From Pseudomonas piscis (GTDB taxonomy: Bacteria; Pseudomonadota; Gammaproteobacteria; Pseudomonadales; Pseudomonadaceae), in assembly GCF_009380155.1 (NCBI RefSeq), contig NZ_WHUV01000001.1, positions 744,001-808,000 on the forward strand: DNA of 64,000 nucleotides, read 5' to 3'. A program made the translations under genes and the position numbers. A model generated the notes under the pieces. It did not search any database. It was not told the origin of the DNA and saw only the letters and a list, made by a program, of their open reading frames with translations. This document shows positions 30,674 through 41,686 of this stretch, piece by piece. How positions within the stretch are numbered: position 1 is the first letter of the stretch; each line of letters opens with the position of its first letter.

Positions 30674-31677
30674 CAGTTGCGACGCTTGAGCTGGTCGGTC
30701 AGCTGGGTCGGCAGGCCCTTGATGATCAAGGTCCCGGCTTCTTCGTCGTACTCGATCTTCGAGCCCAGCAGGTGGGCCTCGAAGCTGATGGACAGGCCCT
30801 CGGCGCGGCCGGTGAAGCGGCGGAACTGGTTGAGGGTGCGCTTGTCTGCCGGAATTTCCGGCGACAGGCCGTAGTCCTTGTTGCGGATATGGTCGTAGAA
30901 CGCCTTCGGCCGGTCTTCGTCGATCAACTCCGAGAGCTCTTCCAGGCCTACGGGCTCGCCGAGCTTGGCCTGGCTGCTGGCGTAGTCCACCAGGGCCTTG
31001 GTCTTCTCCCGCGCCGAGTCCTCGGGCAGGTCTTCGCTTTCGACGAAGTCGCTGAATGCCTTGAGCAGGGTACGGGTCTCACCCGGGCCGTCGACACCTT
31101 CCTGGCAACCGATGAAGTCGCGGAAGTATTCCGAGACCTTCTTGCCGTTCTTGCCCTTGATGAATGAAATGTACTGCTTGGACTGCTTGTTGTTCTGCCA
31201 CTCGGAGACGTTGATCCGCGCCGCCAGGTGCAGTTGGCCCAGATCCAGGTGACGGGAGGGCGTCACGTCCAGCTGGTCGGTCACCGCCACGCCTTCGCTG
31301 TGGTGCAGCAGGGCGATGGCCAGGTAGTCGGTCATGCCCTGTTGGTAGTGAGCGAACAGCACGTGACCGCCCACCGACAGGTTGGATTCTTCCATCAGCT
31401 TCTGCAGGTGTTCCACCGCCACTCGGCTGAAGGCGGTGAAGTCCTGGCCACCGTCGAGGTATTCCTTCAGCCAGCCGCTGAAGGGAAAGGCGCCGGACTC
31501 CGGATGGAACAGGCCCCAGGCCTTGCCCTGCTTGGCGTTATAGCTTTCGTTGAGGTCGGCGAGCATGTTCTCGATGGCCGCGGACTCTGCCAGCTCCGAG
31601 TCGCGGGCGTGCAGCATGGCAGGGCTGCCGTCGGGTTTCTTGTCGATCAGGTGGACGATGCAATGACGGATCGGCAT
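30673..31677 (-). CDS. ndpA: NdpA/YejK nucleoid-associated protein
   Basis: 334-residue member of the 37-kDa nucleoid-associated protein family (NdpA, YejK). It starts [20 protein letters not shown]; further blocks are [46 protein letters not shown] and the basic C-terminus LKRRN. The family binds DNA and, in E. coli, affects topoisomerase activity. Its stop overlaps the start of the glutaredoxin gene. It is divergent from hupN across 396 bases, so two nucleoid proteins share one control region. Confidence 0.93.
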   Translation of the reverse strand: MPIRHCIVHLIDKKPDGSPAMLHARDSELAESAAIENMLADLNESYNAKQGKAWGLFHPESGAFPFSGWLKEYLDGGQDFTAFSRVAVEHLQKLMEESNLSVGGHVLFAHYQQGMTDYLAIALLHHSEGVAVTDQLDVTPSRHLDLGQLHLAARINVSEWQNNKQSKQYISFIKGKNGKKVSEYFRDFIGCQEGVDGPGETRTLLKAFSDFVESEDLPEDSAREKTKALVDYASSQAKLGEPVGLEELSELIDEDRPKAFYDHIRNKDYGLSPEIPADKRTLNQFRRFTGRAEGLSISFEAHLLGSKIEYDEEAGTLIIKGLPTQLTDQLKRRN

Positions 31678-32073
31678 GGGCTTCTCGGCTGGTTGAAGGG
31701 GGGAGGGCGGGCTCCCCTGAAAAAGTGCCCAGTGTACCGCACCCGCTGGTTTTGGCGGGGTTGGCCGGGCGATGAACGGCTCGTAGGTGCAGCTTATGCA
31801 GTTTTTTACCGATTTAGAGCAATAAAGCTGACCAAATGGCTAGGTAGAGGCGGATATTTCGCCGTCTGTGTGCTAGTTTTGCCCCGTCTTACGCGGTGTC
31901 TCTGCGTTAAGCGTGCAGTCAGCATTTGTCGGGTCGAACCAAACCCAGAATTCGGTATCTATAACCCCGATCCGTCGTGGTTGTAACCGGGGTGCCAGAT
32001 CCACAAGATCTGGCTCGATGGCTGACACTGCACTCTGCAATCCAAATGAATTTGATAGGGAAGGAACACCATA
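31678..32073. other. Shared upstream region of ndpA and hupN
   Basis: 396 bases between divergent nucleoid-protein genes, with no good ORF. A stem GCCAGATC/GATCTGGC (31994-32001 and 32007-32014, loop of five) lies in the hupN leader about 60 bases before its start. The stretch 31790-31880 is AT-richer and probably holds promoters, but I could not select a clear -35/-10 pair. There is no tRNA. Confidence 0.5.
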
Positions 32074-32355
32074 ATGGCTATTACTAAAGACCAACTGATC
32101 GCCGATATCGCTGAAGCTATCGACGCGCCGAAAACCACCGCGCGTAACGCCCTGGATCAACTGGCCCAGATCGTTGCTGATCAATTGGAAAATGGCGGCG
32201 AAATCACTCTGCCAGGCATCGGCAAACTGAAAGTGACCGAGCGTCCTGCCCGTACTGGCCGTAACCCATCGACTGGCGCTGCCATCGAAATCGCTGCCAA
32301 GAAAGTGATCAAGCTGGTTGTGGCCAAAGGCCTGACCGACGCTATCAACAAGTAA
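32074..32355 (+). CDS. hupN: HU-family DNA-binding protein
   Basis: 93-residue histone-like protein that bends and compacts DNA as a dimer. Typical HU features: MAITKDQLIADIAEAID helix, GGEITLPGIGKLKVTERPARTGRNPSTGAAIEI with the beta-arm tip Pro (RNPSTG), and C-terminal KKVIKLVVAKGL. The name hupN is taken from its neighbours ndpA and valS, as in P. putida; pseudomonads have further HU genes. A strong GGGAAGGA site lies upstream. A stem AAACCGTGC/GCACGGTTT at 32367-32398 follows the gene. Codons are unlike those of its neighbours, as expected for a highly expressed protein. Confidence 0.92.
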   Translation: MAITKDQLIADIAEAIDAPKTTARNALDQLAQIVADQLENGGEITLPGIGKLKVTERPARTGRNPSTGAAIEIAAKKVIKLVVAKGLTDAINK

Positions 32356-32366
32356 TACCTGCAGTG

Positions 32367-32398
32367 AAACCGTGCTCAGAGTCTTCCGGGCACGGTTT
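32367..32398 (+). terminator. Stem after hupN
   Basis: AAACCGTGC (32367-32375) pairs with GCACGGTTT (32390-32398) over a 14-base loop, 11 bases past the hupN stop. Only TTT then GTGTG follows, so it is a moderate terminator candidate. Confidence 0.6.
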
Positions 32399-32448
32399 GT
32401 GTGATAACGGTTCACGCAAGGTGAATCGTCGCTGAATCCCCCGCCTAC

Positions 32449-33513
32449 TCAGTTCTTCCCTGCCCAGCGCTCCTGACTCCAGGTCTGTTGCTGTGCCTTG
32501 TCCTTGAAGGTCCAGGCCACGAAGCGGCTCTGTTTCTGCCCCTGGGACATTTCCACTACCCGGCTTTCCAGGACCCCGGCCTTGCGCAGCGCGCTGTCGA
32601 TCGCCGGCAGGTTCGATGCCTTCGACACCAGGGTGCTGAACCACAGCACTTGCTGGCCGAGCGCGGCGCTTTCGCTGATCAGCTGGCTGACGAAACCGAT
32701 CTCGCCACCTTCGCACCACAGCTCCCGGGCCTGGCCGCCAAAGTTCAGCACGGGCAGCTTGCGCTTGGGGTCGGCCTTGCCCAGGGCGCGCCATTTACGC
32801 TGGCTACCCCGAGTGGCCTCTTCGAGGGAGGAGTGGAAGGGCGGATTGCACAGGGTCAGGTCGAAGCGCTCGTTGCTGTCGAGCAAGCCGTCGAGGATCC
32901 GCTTCGGGTTGCCTTGCTGGCGCAGGCTGATGGCCTTGCTCAAGCCATTGGCCTGGACGATGGTCTTGGCCGCCGCCAGGGCGGTGCTGTCGATGTCCGA
33001 GCCGAGGAAGTGCCAGCGGTAGTCGCTGTAGCCGATCAGTGGATAGATGCAGTTGGCGCCGACGCCGATATCCAGCGCCCGTACGGCTGCGCCCCGGGGA
33101 ATCTCGCCCTGGTTGTGGCTGGCCAGCAGGTCGGCGAGAAAGTGCACGTAGTCGGCGCGGCCGGGCACCGGCGGGCAGAGGAAATCCGCGGGAATGTCCC
33201 AATGGGCGATGCCATAGAAGGCCTTGAGCAGGGCGCGGTTGAACACGCGCACGGCGGCGGGGTCGGCGAAGTCGATGCTTTCCTTGCCGTAGGGGTTGAG
33301 GATCACGAACTGGCCCAGTTCCGGGGTGCCCTTGATCAGTTGCGGGAAGTCGTAGCGCCCCTGGTGGCGGTTGCGCGGGTGCAGGCTGGCTTTTTCCCGG
33401 GGGGCGGCGACCTTGGCTGCAGTGGCGGGCTTGGGCTTCTTGCGCGGCGGCTTGGGGGTGTTGGGGGCGGTCATGGCGGAATGAATTCGGGGCTGGCTCA
33501 AATTGGCGGGCAT
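32449..33513 (-). CDS. rlmF: RlmF, 23S rRNA A1618 N6-methyltransferase
   Basis: SAM-dependent methyltransferase that modifies A1618 of 23S rRNA. Up to 354 residues: a basic Pro/Lys-rich tail (about 14-42), then the Rossmann domain with [16 protein letters not shown] (motif I, about 145-160), [10 protein letters not shown], and the catalytic NPPF motif in [11 protein letters not shown] (about 220). The start is uncertain: ATG at 33513 and ATG at 33474 (13 codons later) are both possible and neither has a strong ribosome site. It is convergent with hupN and upstream of valS on the same strand's far side. Confidence 0.93.
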   Translation of the reverse strand: MPANLSQPRIHSAMTAPNTPKPPRKKPKPATAAKVAAPREKASLHPRNRHQGRYDFPQLIKGTPELGQFVILNPYGKESIDFADPAAVRVFNRALLKAFYGIAHWDIPADFLCPPVPGRADYVHFLADLLASHNQGEIPRGAAVRALDIGVGANCIYPLIGYSDYRWHFLGSDIDSTALAAAKTIVQANGLSKAISLRQQGNPKRILDGLLDSNERFDLTLCNPPFHSSLEEATRGSQRKWRALGKADPKRKLPVLNFGGQARELWCEGGEIGFVSQLISESAALGQQVLWFSTLVSKASNLPAIDSALRKAGVLESRVVEMSQGQKQSRFVAWTFKDKAQQQTWSQERWAGKN

Positions 33514-33578
33514 TGTCCCACAACAGCAGCGGCAAGTTTCAAGCGGTGAGCGACAAGATAGGAGCGGACAAGCGCCAT

Positions 33579-33605
33579 AAAAAAGGGAGGCCCTGTGGGC
33601 CTCCC
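33579..33605 (-). terminator. valS terminator
   Basis: On the minus strand GGGAGGCCC, three bases, GGGCCTCCC is followed by six T residues (plus strand A run 33579-33584), about 25 bases past the valS stop. Confidence 0.93.
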
Positions 33606-33628
33606 TGTTTGTCTTGCGCTGGTCGCCG

Positions 33629-36475
33629 TTACAGGCTGGAGATCCGCGCGTGCTGCTCGGCCAGCTTGCCCAGGGCCTGCTCGGCCTCGGCCAGCTTGGC
33701 GCGTTCCTTCTCGATCACCTCGGCAGGGGCCTTGTCGACGAAGGAGGCGTTGGACAGCTTGCCGCCCACACGCTGCACTTCGCCTTGCAGGCGCTGGATT
33801 TCCTTGTCCAGGCGAGCCAGTTCCGCACCTTTGTCGATCAGGCCGGCCATCGGCACCAGCACTTCCATCTCGCCGACCAGGGCGGTGGCCGACAGCGGTG
33901 CTTCGTCGCCGGCGCCCAGCACGGTGATGGACTCGAGCTTGGCCAGCTTCTTCAGCAGGGCTTCGTTTTCGGTCAGGCGGCGCTGGTCTTCGGCGCTGGC
34001 GTTCTTCAGGAACAGTGCCAGGGGCTTGCCCGGGCCGATGTTCATCTCGGCACGGATGTTACGGGTGCCGAGCATCAGGCCCTTGAGCCATTCGATGTCG
34101 TCCTCGGCCGCCTGGTCGATGCGCGCCTCGACGGCCACCGGCCATGGTTGCAGCATGATGGTCTTGCCAGTGCTGCCAGCCAGCGGCGCCAGGCGCTGCC
34201 AGATTTCCTCGGTGATGAACGGCATGAACGGATGGGCCAGGCGCAGGGCCACTTCCAGCACGCGCACCAGGGTCCGACGGGTGCCGCGCTGGCGCTCGAC
34301 CGGAGCGTTCTCGTCCCACAGTACAGGCTTGGACAGTTCCAGGTACCAGTCGCAGTACTGGTTCCAGATGAACTCGTACAGCGCCTGGGCGGCCAGGTCG
34401 AAGCGGAACTGGTCGAGTTGGCGGGTGACTTCGGCTTCGGTGCGCTGCAGCTGCGAGATGATCCAGCGATCGGCCAGGGACAGCTCGTAAGCCTCGCCGT
34501 TCTGGCCGCAGTCTTCGCCTTTGTCCAGCACGTAGCGCGCGGCGTTCCAGATCTTGTTGCAGAAGTTGCGGTAACCCTCGACGCGACCCATGTCGAACTT
34601 GATGTCGCGGCCGGTGGTGGCCAGGGAGCAGAAGGTGAAGCGCAGGGCGTCGGTGCCGTAGCTGGCGATGCCATCGGCGAACTCGGCGCGGGTCTGCTTC
34701 TCGATGGCTTTCTGCAGCTTGGGCTGCATCAGGCCGGTGGTGCGTTTTTGCACCAGGGTCTCGAGGTCTATGCCGTCGATGATATCCAGCGGGTCAAGGA
34801 CGTTGCCCTTGGACTTGGACATCTTCTGGCCCTGGCCGTCGCGGACCAGGCCGTGTACGTAGACGGTCTTGAACGGAACCTGCGGCGTGCCGTCCTCGTT
34901 CTTCACCAGGTGCATGGTGAGCATGATCATCCGGGCGACCCAGAAGAAAATGATGTCGAAACCGGTCACCAGCACATCGGTGGGGTGGAAGGTCTTGAGG
35001 AATTCGGTCTGCTCCGGCCAGCCCAGGGTGGAGAAGGTCCACAGGCCCGAACTGAACCAGGTGTCGAGGACGTCGTTGTCCTGCTGCAGGGCGATGTCCG
35101 CGCCGAGGTTGTGCTTGGCCCGTACTTCGGCCTCGCTGCGGCCGACGTAGACCTTGCCCGACTCGTCGTACCAGGCCGGGATGCGATGGCCCCACCACAG
35201 CTGGCGGCTGATGCACCAGTCCTGGATATCGCGCATCCAGGAGAAGTACATGTTTTCGTACTGCTTGGGCACGAACTGGATGCGGCCATCTTCCACGGCA
35301 GCGATGGCAGGTTCTGCCAGCGGCTTGGTGGAGACGTACCACTGGTCGGTCAGCCAGGGCTCGATGACGGTGCCGGAGCGGTCGCCCTTCGGCACTTTCA
35401 GGGCGTGGTCGTCGACGCTGACCAGCAGGCCGGCGGCGTCGAAGGCGGCGACGATCTGCTTGCGCGCCTCGAAGCGGTCCAGACCCACGTATTCGGCCGG
35501 GATCTTGCCGTCGATGCTGTCGTTCAGGCTGCCGTCCAGGTTGAATACCTGGCAGGCCGGCAGGACGCTGGCGTTCTTGTCGAAGATGTTCAGCAGCGGC
35601 AGGTTGTGGCGCTTGCCGACTTCGTAGTCGTTGAAGTCGTGGGCCGGGGTGATCTTCACGCACCCGGTGCCGAATTCAGGGTCGCAGTAATCGTCGGCGA
35701 TGATCGGGATGCGCCGGCCAACCAGCGGCAGCTCGACGAACTTGCCGATCAGGGCCTGGTAGCGCTCGTCGGTCGGGTTCACCGCGACGGCGGCGTCGCC
35801 CAGCATGGTTTCCGGGCGGGTGGTGGCGACGATCAGGTAGTCGGCGCCTTCGGCGGTCTTGGCGCCGTCGGCCAGCGGGTACTTCAGGTTCCACAGGAAA
35901 CCTTTCTCGTCGTGGTTTTCCACTTCGAGGTCGGAGATCGCGGTGTGCAGCTTGGTATCCCAGTTGACCAGGCGCTTGCCGCGGTAGATCAGGCCGTCTT
36001 CATGCAGGCGCACGAAGGCTTCCTTCACGGCTTCCGAGAGGCCGTCGTCCATGGTGAAGCGTTCGCGGCTCCAGTCCACGGAAGAACCCAGGCGGCGGAT
36101 CTGGCGGCTGATGTTGCCACCGGATTGATCCTTCCATTCCCAGACCTTCTCCAGGAATTTCTCCCGGCCCAGGTCGTGGCGATTCTGGCCCTGGGCTTCG
36201 ATCTGGCGCTCCACCAGCATCTGGGTGGCGATACCGGCGTGGTCGGTACCGGGCTGCCACAGGGTATTGCGACCCTGCATGCGGCGGAAACGGATCAGGG
36301 CGTCCATGATCGCGTTGTTGAAGCCGTGGCCCATGTGCAGGCTGCCGGTGACGTTCGGCGGCGGGATCATGATGGTGTAGGAGTCGCCCGCGCCTTGCGG
36401 GGCGAAGTAGTTCTCGGACTCCCAGGTCTGGTACCAGGAAGTTTCAATGGCGTGCGGCTGGTAGGTCTTATCCAT
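33629..36475 (-). CDS. valS: ValS, valyl-tRNA synthetase
   Basis: 948-residue class I synthetase charging tRNA-Val. The HIGH motif appears as [11 protein letters not shown] (about 45), the KMSKS motif as QKMSKSKGN (about 555), and the editing domain lies between ([17 protein letters not shown]). The anticodon-binding domain is followed by the C-terminal tRNA-binding coiled coil ([18 protein letters not shown], about 885-945). The ATG at 36475 starts [19 protein letters not shown] as expected. Ends 24 bases before a strong terminator. Upstream lies a small conserved gene and holC, with a REPIN-like repeat between. Confidence 0.99.
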   Translation of the reverse strand: MDKTYQPHAIETSWYQTWESENYFAPQGAGDSYTIMIPPPNVTGSLHMGHGFNNAIMDALIRFRRMQGRNTLWQPGTDHAGIATQMLVERQIEAQGQNRHDLGREKFLEKVWEWKDQSGGNISRQIRRLGSSVDWSRERFTMDDGLSEAVKEAFVRLHEDGLIYRGKRLVNWDTKLHTAISDLEVENHDEKGFLWNLKYPLADGAKTAEGADYLIVATTRPETMLGDAAVAVNPTDERYQALIGKFVELPLVGRRIPIIADDYCDPEFGTGCVKITPAHDFNDYEVGKRHNLPLLNIFDKNASVLPACQVFNLDGSLNDSIDGKIPAEYVGLDRFEARKQIVAAFDAAGLLVSVDDHALKVPKGDRSGTVIEPWLTDQWYVSTKPLAEPAIAAVEDGRIQFVPKQYENMYFSWMRDIQDWCISRQLWWGHRIPAWYDESGKVYVGRSEAEVRAKHNLGADIALQQDNDVLDTWFSSGLWTFSTLGWPEQTEFLKTFHPTDVLVTGFDIIFFWVARMIMLTMHLVKNEDGTPQVPFKTVYVHGLVRDGQGQKMSKSKGNVLDPLDIIDGIDLETLVQKRTTGLMQPKLQKAIEKQTRAEFADGIASYGTDALRFTFCSLATTGRDIKFDMGRVEGYRNFCNKIWNAARYVLDKGEDCGQNGEAYELSLADRWIISQLQRTEAEVTRQLDQFRFDLAAQALYEFIWNQYCDWYLELSKPVLWDENAPVERQRGTRRTLVRVLEVALRLAHPFMPFITEEIWQRLAPLAGSTGKTIMLQPWPVAVEARIDQAAEDDIEWLKGLMLGTRNIRAEMNIGPGKPLALFLKNASAEDQRRLTENEALLKKLAKLESITVLGAGDEAPLSATALVGEMEVLVPMAGLIDKGAELARLDKEIQRLQGEVQRVGGKLSNASFVDKAPAEVIEKERAKLAEAEQALGKLAEQHARISSL

Positions 36476-36543
36476 GCGCGGCGGGACCCTATTGGCATTT
36501 ATTCAGGAAAAGCCGGGAAGTATAGCGGAGGGGGGCAGCTGCA

Positions 36544-36616
36544 AGCCACAAGCGGCAAGCGACAAGATGGCCAGGCCCGGCTTTGATTCGTGGCTTACGG
36601 CTTGCCGCTGGTGGCT
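36544..36616. repeat. REPIN-like inverted repeat between holC-side gene and valS
   Basis: Arms agccacaagcggcaagc (36544-36560) and gcttgccgctggtggct (36600-36616) are complementary in 16 of 17 positions. The second arm includes the last codons and stop of the 152-residue gene. The core AAGCGGCAAGC/GCTTGCCGCT also appears near 10962-10974 (algD-alg8) and, partly, at 33530-33545. Confidence 0.75.
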
Positions 36617-37053
36617 GCTGCGAGCAGGCGCTCCAGGCGGGCATCGAGGCGGCGCTTGATCTCGGTCTCGATGTGCGGGGCGAAGTCGTCGATCACGTCT
36701 TGCATGATCAGCTGGGCGGCAGCGCGCAGTTCGCTGTCCAGGTGCAGCAGGGCGTCGGCATTGCTGCCGGCGGGGGCTGGCTTGGTGCTGGCGGCCGGTT
36801 TTGGGGCCGGGGCTGGAGCCGGTTCGGTGCTGGCGGCCGGTGCCTGGGGCTTGGCTGGTGCTGCGGGTTCCACTGGCGTCGCTGCGGGCTGCTGGTTGCC
36901 CACCATATCGAACAGCAGTGGGATCTGGCCTTCGCCGGTGACGGTTTCGGTCAGCAGCGGCGGTTGCAGGTTCTCGTCACCGAGCAGTTGGCGGATCGAC
37001 TCGAGGTCGTCCAGCAGGTGTGCGGACTTGGGGCGTGGGTTGGGAGTGTCCAT
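36595..37053 (-). CDS. Conserved hypothetical protein between holC and valS
   Basis: 152 residues, of unknown function but found in this position in pseudomonads. An N-terminal helical block (MDTPNPRPKSAHLLDDLESI, with Leu-rich LLGDENLQPPLL) is followed by a low-complexity Ala/Pro linker (about 55-100, PAPAPKPAAS-like repeats), and a C-terminal amphipathic helix region (LDSELRAAAQLIMQDVIDDF onward, ending in KRRLDARLERLLAAATSGKP). The start at 37053 follows the holC stop by 7 bases. The last codons lie in a REPIN arm, so the C-terminus may be repeat-derived. Confidence 0.8.
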   Translation of the reverse strand: MDTPNPRPKSAHLLDDLESIRQLLGDENLQPPLLTETVTGEGQIPLLFDMVGNQQPAATPVEPAAPAKPQAPAASTEPAPAPAPKPAASTKPAPAGSNADALLHLDSELRAAAQLIMQDVIDDFAPHIETEIKRRLDARLERLLAAATSGKP

Positions 37054-37060
37054 CGGATGC

Positions 37061-37489
37061 TCAGAGTCGTTGTAAGCGGTGATCTTGCAGAGAATAGCCC
37101 TGTTCGCGATAGAAACGGAAACTCTCGCGGGCGGCCTGACGAATAGTGGGTTCTTCCACCACTACCTCGGCTATCCGGGCAAAACGCGGGGCGAAGGTCG
37201 GGACCTTGAGGTCCAGGTTCACCAGCAGGTCGGCATGCTCGCCGGGGTCCAGGCCCAGGCCCAGGACGATCCGGCCTTCGGGCTCGCTCTCCGCGGGGCC
37301 GTGGGGGACGAAGGTCTCGCCCTTGAAGCGCCATAGCCGGGCATCGAGTTCGTCGCGCTGGGCAGCATCGCTGCAATGCAGGTAGATGCGGTGGCCCATG
37401 CGCCAGGCCTTGTCGGTGAGCTTGCAGGCGAAATCCAGGCGGGCCGCCGGGTCCGCGCTGGGGAGAATATAGAAGTCGACTTTGGTCAT
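37061..37489 (-). CDS. holC: HolC, DNA polymerase III chi subunit
   Basis: 142 residues. Chi links the clamp loader (through psi) to single-strand-binding protein at the fork. It starts MTKVDFYILPSADPAARLDFACKL, with the family block AWRMGHRIYLHCSDAAQRDELDARLWRF (read in parts) and FVPHG. Ends with a basic C-terminus, SLQDHRLQRL. AGGAA lies 6 bases before the ATG at 37489. It is followed within 10 bases by the 152-residue gene. pepA lies upstream on the same strand, 61 bases away. Confidence 0.95.
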   Translation of the reverse strand: MTKVDFYILPSADPAARLDFACKLTDKAWRMGHRIYLHCSDAAQRDELDARLWRFKGETFVPHGPAESEPEGRIVLGLGLDPGEHADLLVNLDLKVPTFAPRFARIAEVVVEEPTIRQAARESFRFYREQGYSLQDHRLQRL

Positions 37490-37550
37490 CGGGGTTCCTG
37501 AGCCGAGGAGGGCGCGGCGCTCATGCCTGGCCCCCCACGGTCATGGTTTT

Positions 37551-39347
<1,797 letters not shown>

Positions 39348-40466
39348 TTGATCGTCTTTCGTTATCTTTCCCGCGAAGTCCTGCTGACCCTCAGTGCCGT
39401 GAGCGCGGTGCTGCTGGTCATCATCATGAGCGGGCGCTTCGTCAAGTTCCTCGCACAGGCTGCCTCGGGCGCCCTGGATCCGGGCTCGCTGTTCCTGATC
39501 ATGGGCTTTCGCCTGCCGGGTTTCCTGCAACTGATCCTGCCCCTGGGATTGTTCCTGGGCATTCTCCTGGCCTATGGCCGGCTCTATCTCGAAAGCGAGA
39601 TGACCGTGCTCTCGGCCACCGGCATGAGCCAGCAGCGTCTGCTAGGCCTGACCATGATCCCGGCGGCCCTGGTGGCATTGCTGGTGGCCTGGTTGAGCCT
39701 GAGCCTGGCTCCGCAGGGGGCCAACCAGTTCCAGCTGCTGCTGAACAAGCAGGATGCCCTGACCGAGTTCGACACCCTGGTGGCCGGGCGCTTCCAGGCC
39801 CTCAACGACGGTAGCCGGGTGACCTATACCGAGCAGTTGTCGGACGACCGCACCCAGCTGGGCGGCGTGTTCATTTCCGAGAAGCGCCTGAACCAGGAAA
39901 AGAAGGACCAGGGCATTTCCGTGCTGGTGGCCGAGAAGGGGCACCAGGACATCCGGCCCGATGGCAACCGCTACCTGATCCTGGAGAACGGCTATCGCTA
40001 TGACGGCAACCCGGGCGAGGCCAACTACCGGGTGATCAAGTACGACACCTATGGCGTACTGCTGCAGCGTCCGGATATCAGCGAGGAGGTCACTGATCGT
40101 GACGCCATGCCGACTTCCGAGTTGATCGGCAAGGACGACCTGCGGGCCCGTGCCGAGCTGCAGTGGCGCCTGTCCCTGCCGCTGCTGGTGTTCATCGTGA
40201 CCCTGATGGCGGTGCCGCTGTCCCGGGTCAACCCGCGCCAGGGCCGCTTCCTCAAGCTGATCCCGGCGATCCTCTTGTACATGGCCTACCTGACCATCCT
40301 GATTTCCGTGCGCGGCGCCCTGGAGAAAGGCAAGATCTCGCCGGCCCTGGGCTTGTGGTGGGTTCATGTACTGTTCCTGGTGATCGGCCTGGGACTGATG
40401 TATTGGGAACCGTTGCGTTTGAAAATGGCGAGTCGTCGCAGCATGAAGGAGATGGCTCGTGGTTAA
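39348..40466 (+). CDS. lptF: LptF, LPS export permease
   Basis: Inner-membrane subunit of the LptB2FG transporter that pulls lipopolysaccharide out of the inner membrane. About 372 residues with the family plan: three N-terminal helices (about 10-120), a periplasmic beta-jellyroll (about 130-260) and three C-terminal helices (about 270-360). Starts IVFRYLSREVLLTLSAVS. TTG at 39348 is preferred because GGAG is 8 bases upstream; a GTG at 39339 overlaps that GGAG. It overlaps lptG by 8 bases, so the two are made together. Confidence 0.95.
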   Translation: MIVFRYLSREVLLTLSAVSAVLLVIIMSGRFVKFLAQAASGALDPGSLFLIMGFRLPGFLQLILPLGLFLGILLAYGRLYLESEMTVLSATGMSQQRLLGLTMIPAALVALLVAWLSLSLAPQGANQFQLLLNKQDALTEFDTLVAGRFQALNDGSRVTYTEQLSDDRTQLGGVFISEKRLNQEKKDQGISVLVAEKGHQDIRPDGNRYLILENGYRYDGNPGEANYRVIKYDTYGVLLQRPDISEEVTDRDAMPTSELIGKDDLRARAELQWRLSLPLLVFIVTLMAVPLSRVNPRQGRFLKLIPAILLYMAYLTILISVRGALEKGKISPALGLWWVHVLFLVIGLGLMYWEPLRLKMASRRSMKEMARG

Positions 40467-41520
40467 GCTCGATCGCTACATCGGTAGCAGTGTGTTCATG
40501 GCGATTCTCGCGGTCCTGGGGATCATCCTCGGGCTGGCCTCGCTGTTCGCCTTCATCGATGAGATGGGCAGCATCAGCGATACCTACACCGTGATGGACG
40601 TGATGAGCTACGTGGTGCTCACCGCCCCGCGCCGGGTCTATGAAATGCTGCCGATGGCCGCGCTGATCGGCTGTCTGATCGGTCTCGGCGCCCTGGCCAG
40701 CAACAGTGAGCTGACCATCATGCGTGCCGCGGGCGTATCCGTCGGTCGGATCGTCTGGGCAGTGATGAAGCCGATGCTGGTACTGATGCTGGCTGGCCTG
40801 CTGGTGGGCGAGTACGTGGCGCCTGCCACCGAAACCCAGGCCCAGGCCGCCCGCGCCCTGGCCCAGGGTTCCGGCGACGCCCAGAGCTCCAAGCATGGCC
40901 TGTGGCACCGCCAGGGCGACGAATTCATCCATATCAACGCTGTGCAACCCAACGGCCTGTTGTATGGGGTGACTCGCTATCATTTCGACGACCAGCGCCA
41001 CATGCTGTCCTCGAGCTTCGCTCGCCAGGCCCGTTTCCACGAGAACTACTGGCAGCTGACCGAGGTCACCACCACCTATTTCCGTGAGGGGCATACCGAG
41101 GTCATCAGTGTTCCCGAGGAGCGCTGGGATGTGGCCTTGAGCCCGCAGCTGCTGAGCACCGTGGTGATGGCGCCGGAATCCCTGTCCATCAGCGGCCTGT
41201 GGGGCTACATCCACTACCTGGCTGACCAGGGGCTGAACAATGGTCGCTACTGGCTGGCGTTCTGGGTCAAGATCCTGCAGCCGCTGGTGACTGCGGCCCT
41301 GGTGCTGATGGCGATTTCCTTCATCTTCGGCCCGCTGCGCTCGGTGACCCTGGGGCAGCGCGTGTTCACTGGCGTGCTGGTGGGCTTCGTGTTTCGCATC
41401 GCCCAGGACCTGCTGGGACCTTCGAGCCTGGTGTTCGGGTTCTCGCCGCTGTTCGCGGTGCTGGTTCCGGCCGGGATCTGCGCGGTCGCCGGGTTCTGGA
41501 TGCTGCGCCGGGCCGGTTGA
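40459..41520 (+). CDS. lptG: LptG, LPS export permease
   Basis: 353-residue partner of LptF in the LptB2FG complex. Same plan: VKLDRYIGSSVFMAILAVLG first helix, EMLPMAALIGCLIGLGALASNSELTIMRAAGVS (in parts) facing LptB, periplasmic jellyroll about 125-265, and C-terminal helices with QRVFTGVLVGFVFRIAQDLLG. The GTG at 40459 overlaps the end of lptF. A strong terminator follows at 41548, closing the operon before lepA. Confidence 0.95.
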   Translation: MVKLDRYIGSSVFMAILAVLGIILGLASLFAFIDEMGSISDTYTVMDVMSYVVLTAPRRVYEMLPMAALIGCLIGLGALASNSELTIMRAAGVSVGRIVWAVMKPMLVLMLAGLLVGEYVAPATETQAQAARALAQGSGDAQSSKHGLWHRQGDEFIHINAVQPNGLLYGVTRYHFDDQRHMLSSSFARQARFHENYWQLTEVTTTYFREGHTEVISVPEERWDVALSPQLLSTVVMAPESLSISGLWGYIHYLADQGLNNGRYWLAFWVKILQPLVTAALVLMAISFIFGPLRSVTLGQRVFTGVLVGFVFRIAQDLLGPSSLVFGFSPLFAVLVPAGICAVAGFWMLRRAG

Positions 41521-41547
41521 CGCGGCTTTTTGCCTCGTTTTGGTGCG

Positions 41548-41577
41548 ACGCCCCGGCCTGCAAGCCGGGGCGTTTTT
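41548..41577 (+). terminator. lptFG terminator
   Basis: ACGCCCCGGC, six bases, GCCGGGGCGT followed by TTTTT, 27 bases after the lptG stop. Confidence 0.94.
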
Positions 41578-41604
41578 GCATTTGCCGGACGCTGACCGGT
41601 GAGC

Positions 41605-41634
41605 GTGACGCTTGTGCCGAGTATCAGGTACAAT
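41605..41634 (+). promoter_or_regulatory. Candidate lepA promoter
   Basis: GTGACG (41605-41610), 18 bases, TACAAT (41629-41634) lies between the lptFG terminator and the lepA start. The -10 is strong and the -35 moderate. Confidence 0.55.
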
Positions 41635-41686
41635 TCCCGGCTATTTTTCGGCGGGCCCTGCCTGCAGCCTTTTTGAGTGTTCATCC

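Noticed and set aside
31900..32000. Possible tRNA or structured RNA between ndpA and hupN (gggtcgaacc-like text)
   Set aside because: No cloverleaf can be formed; stems and anticodon arm are missing.
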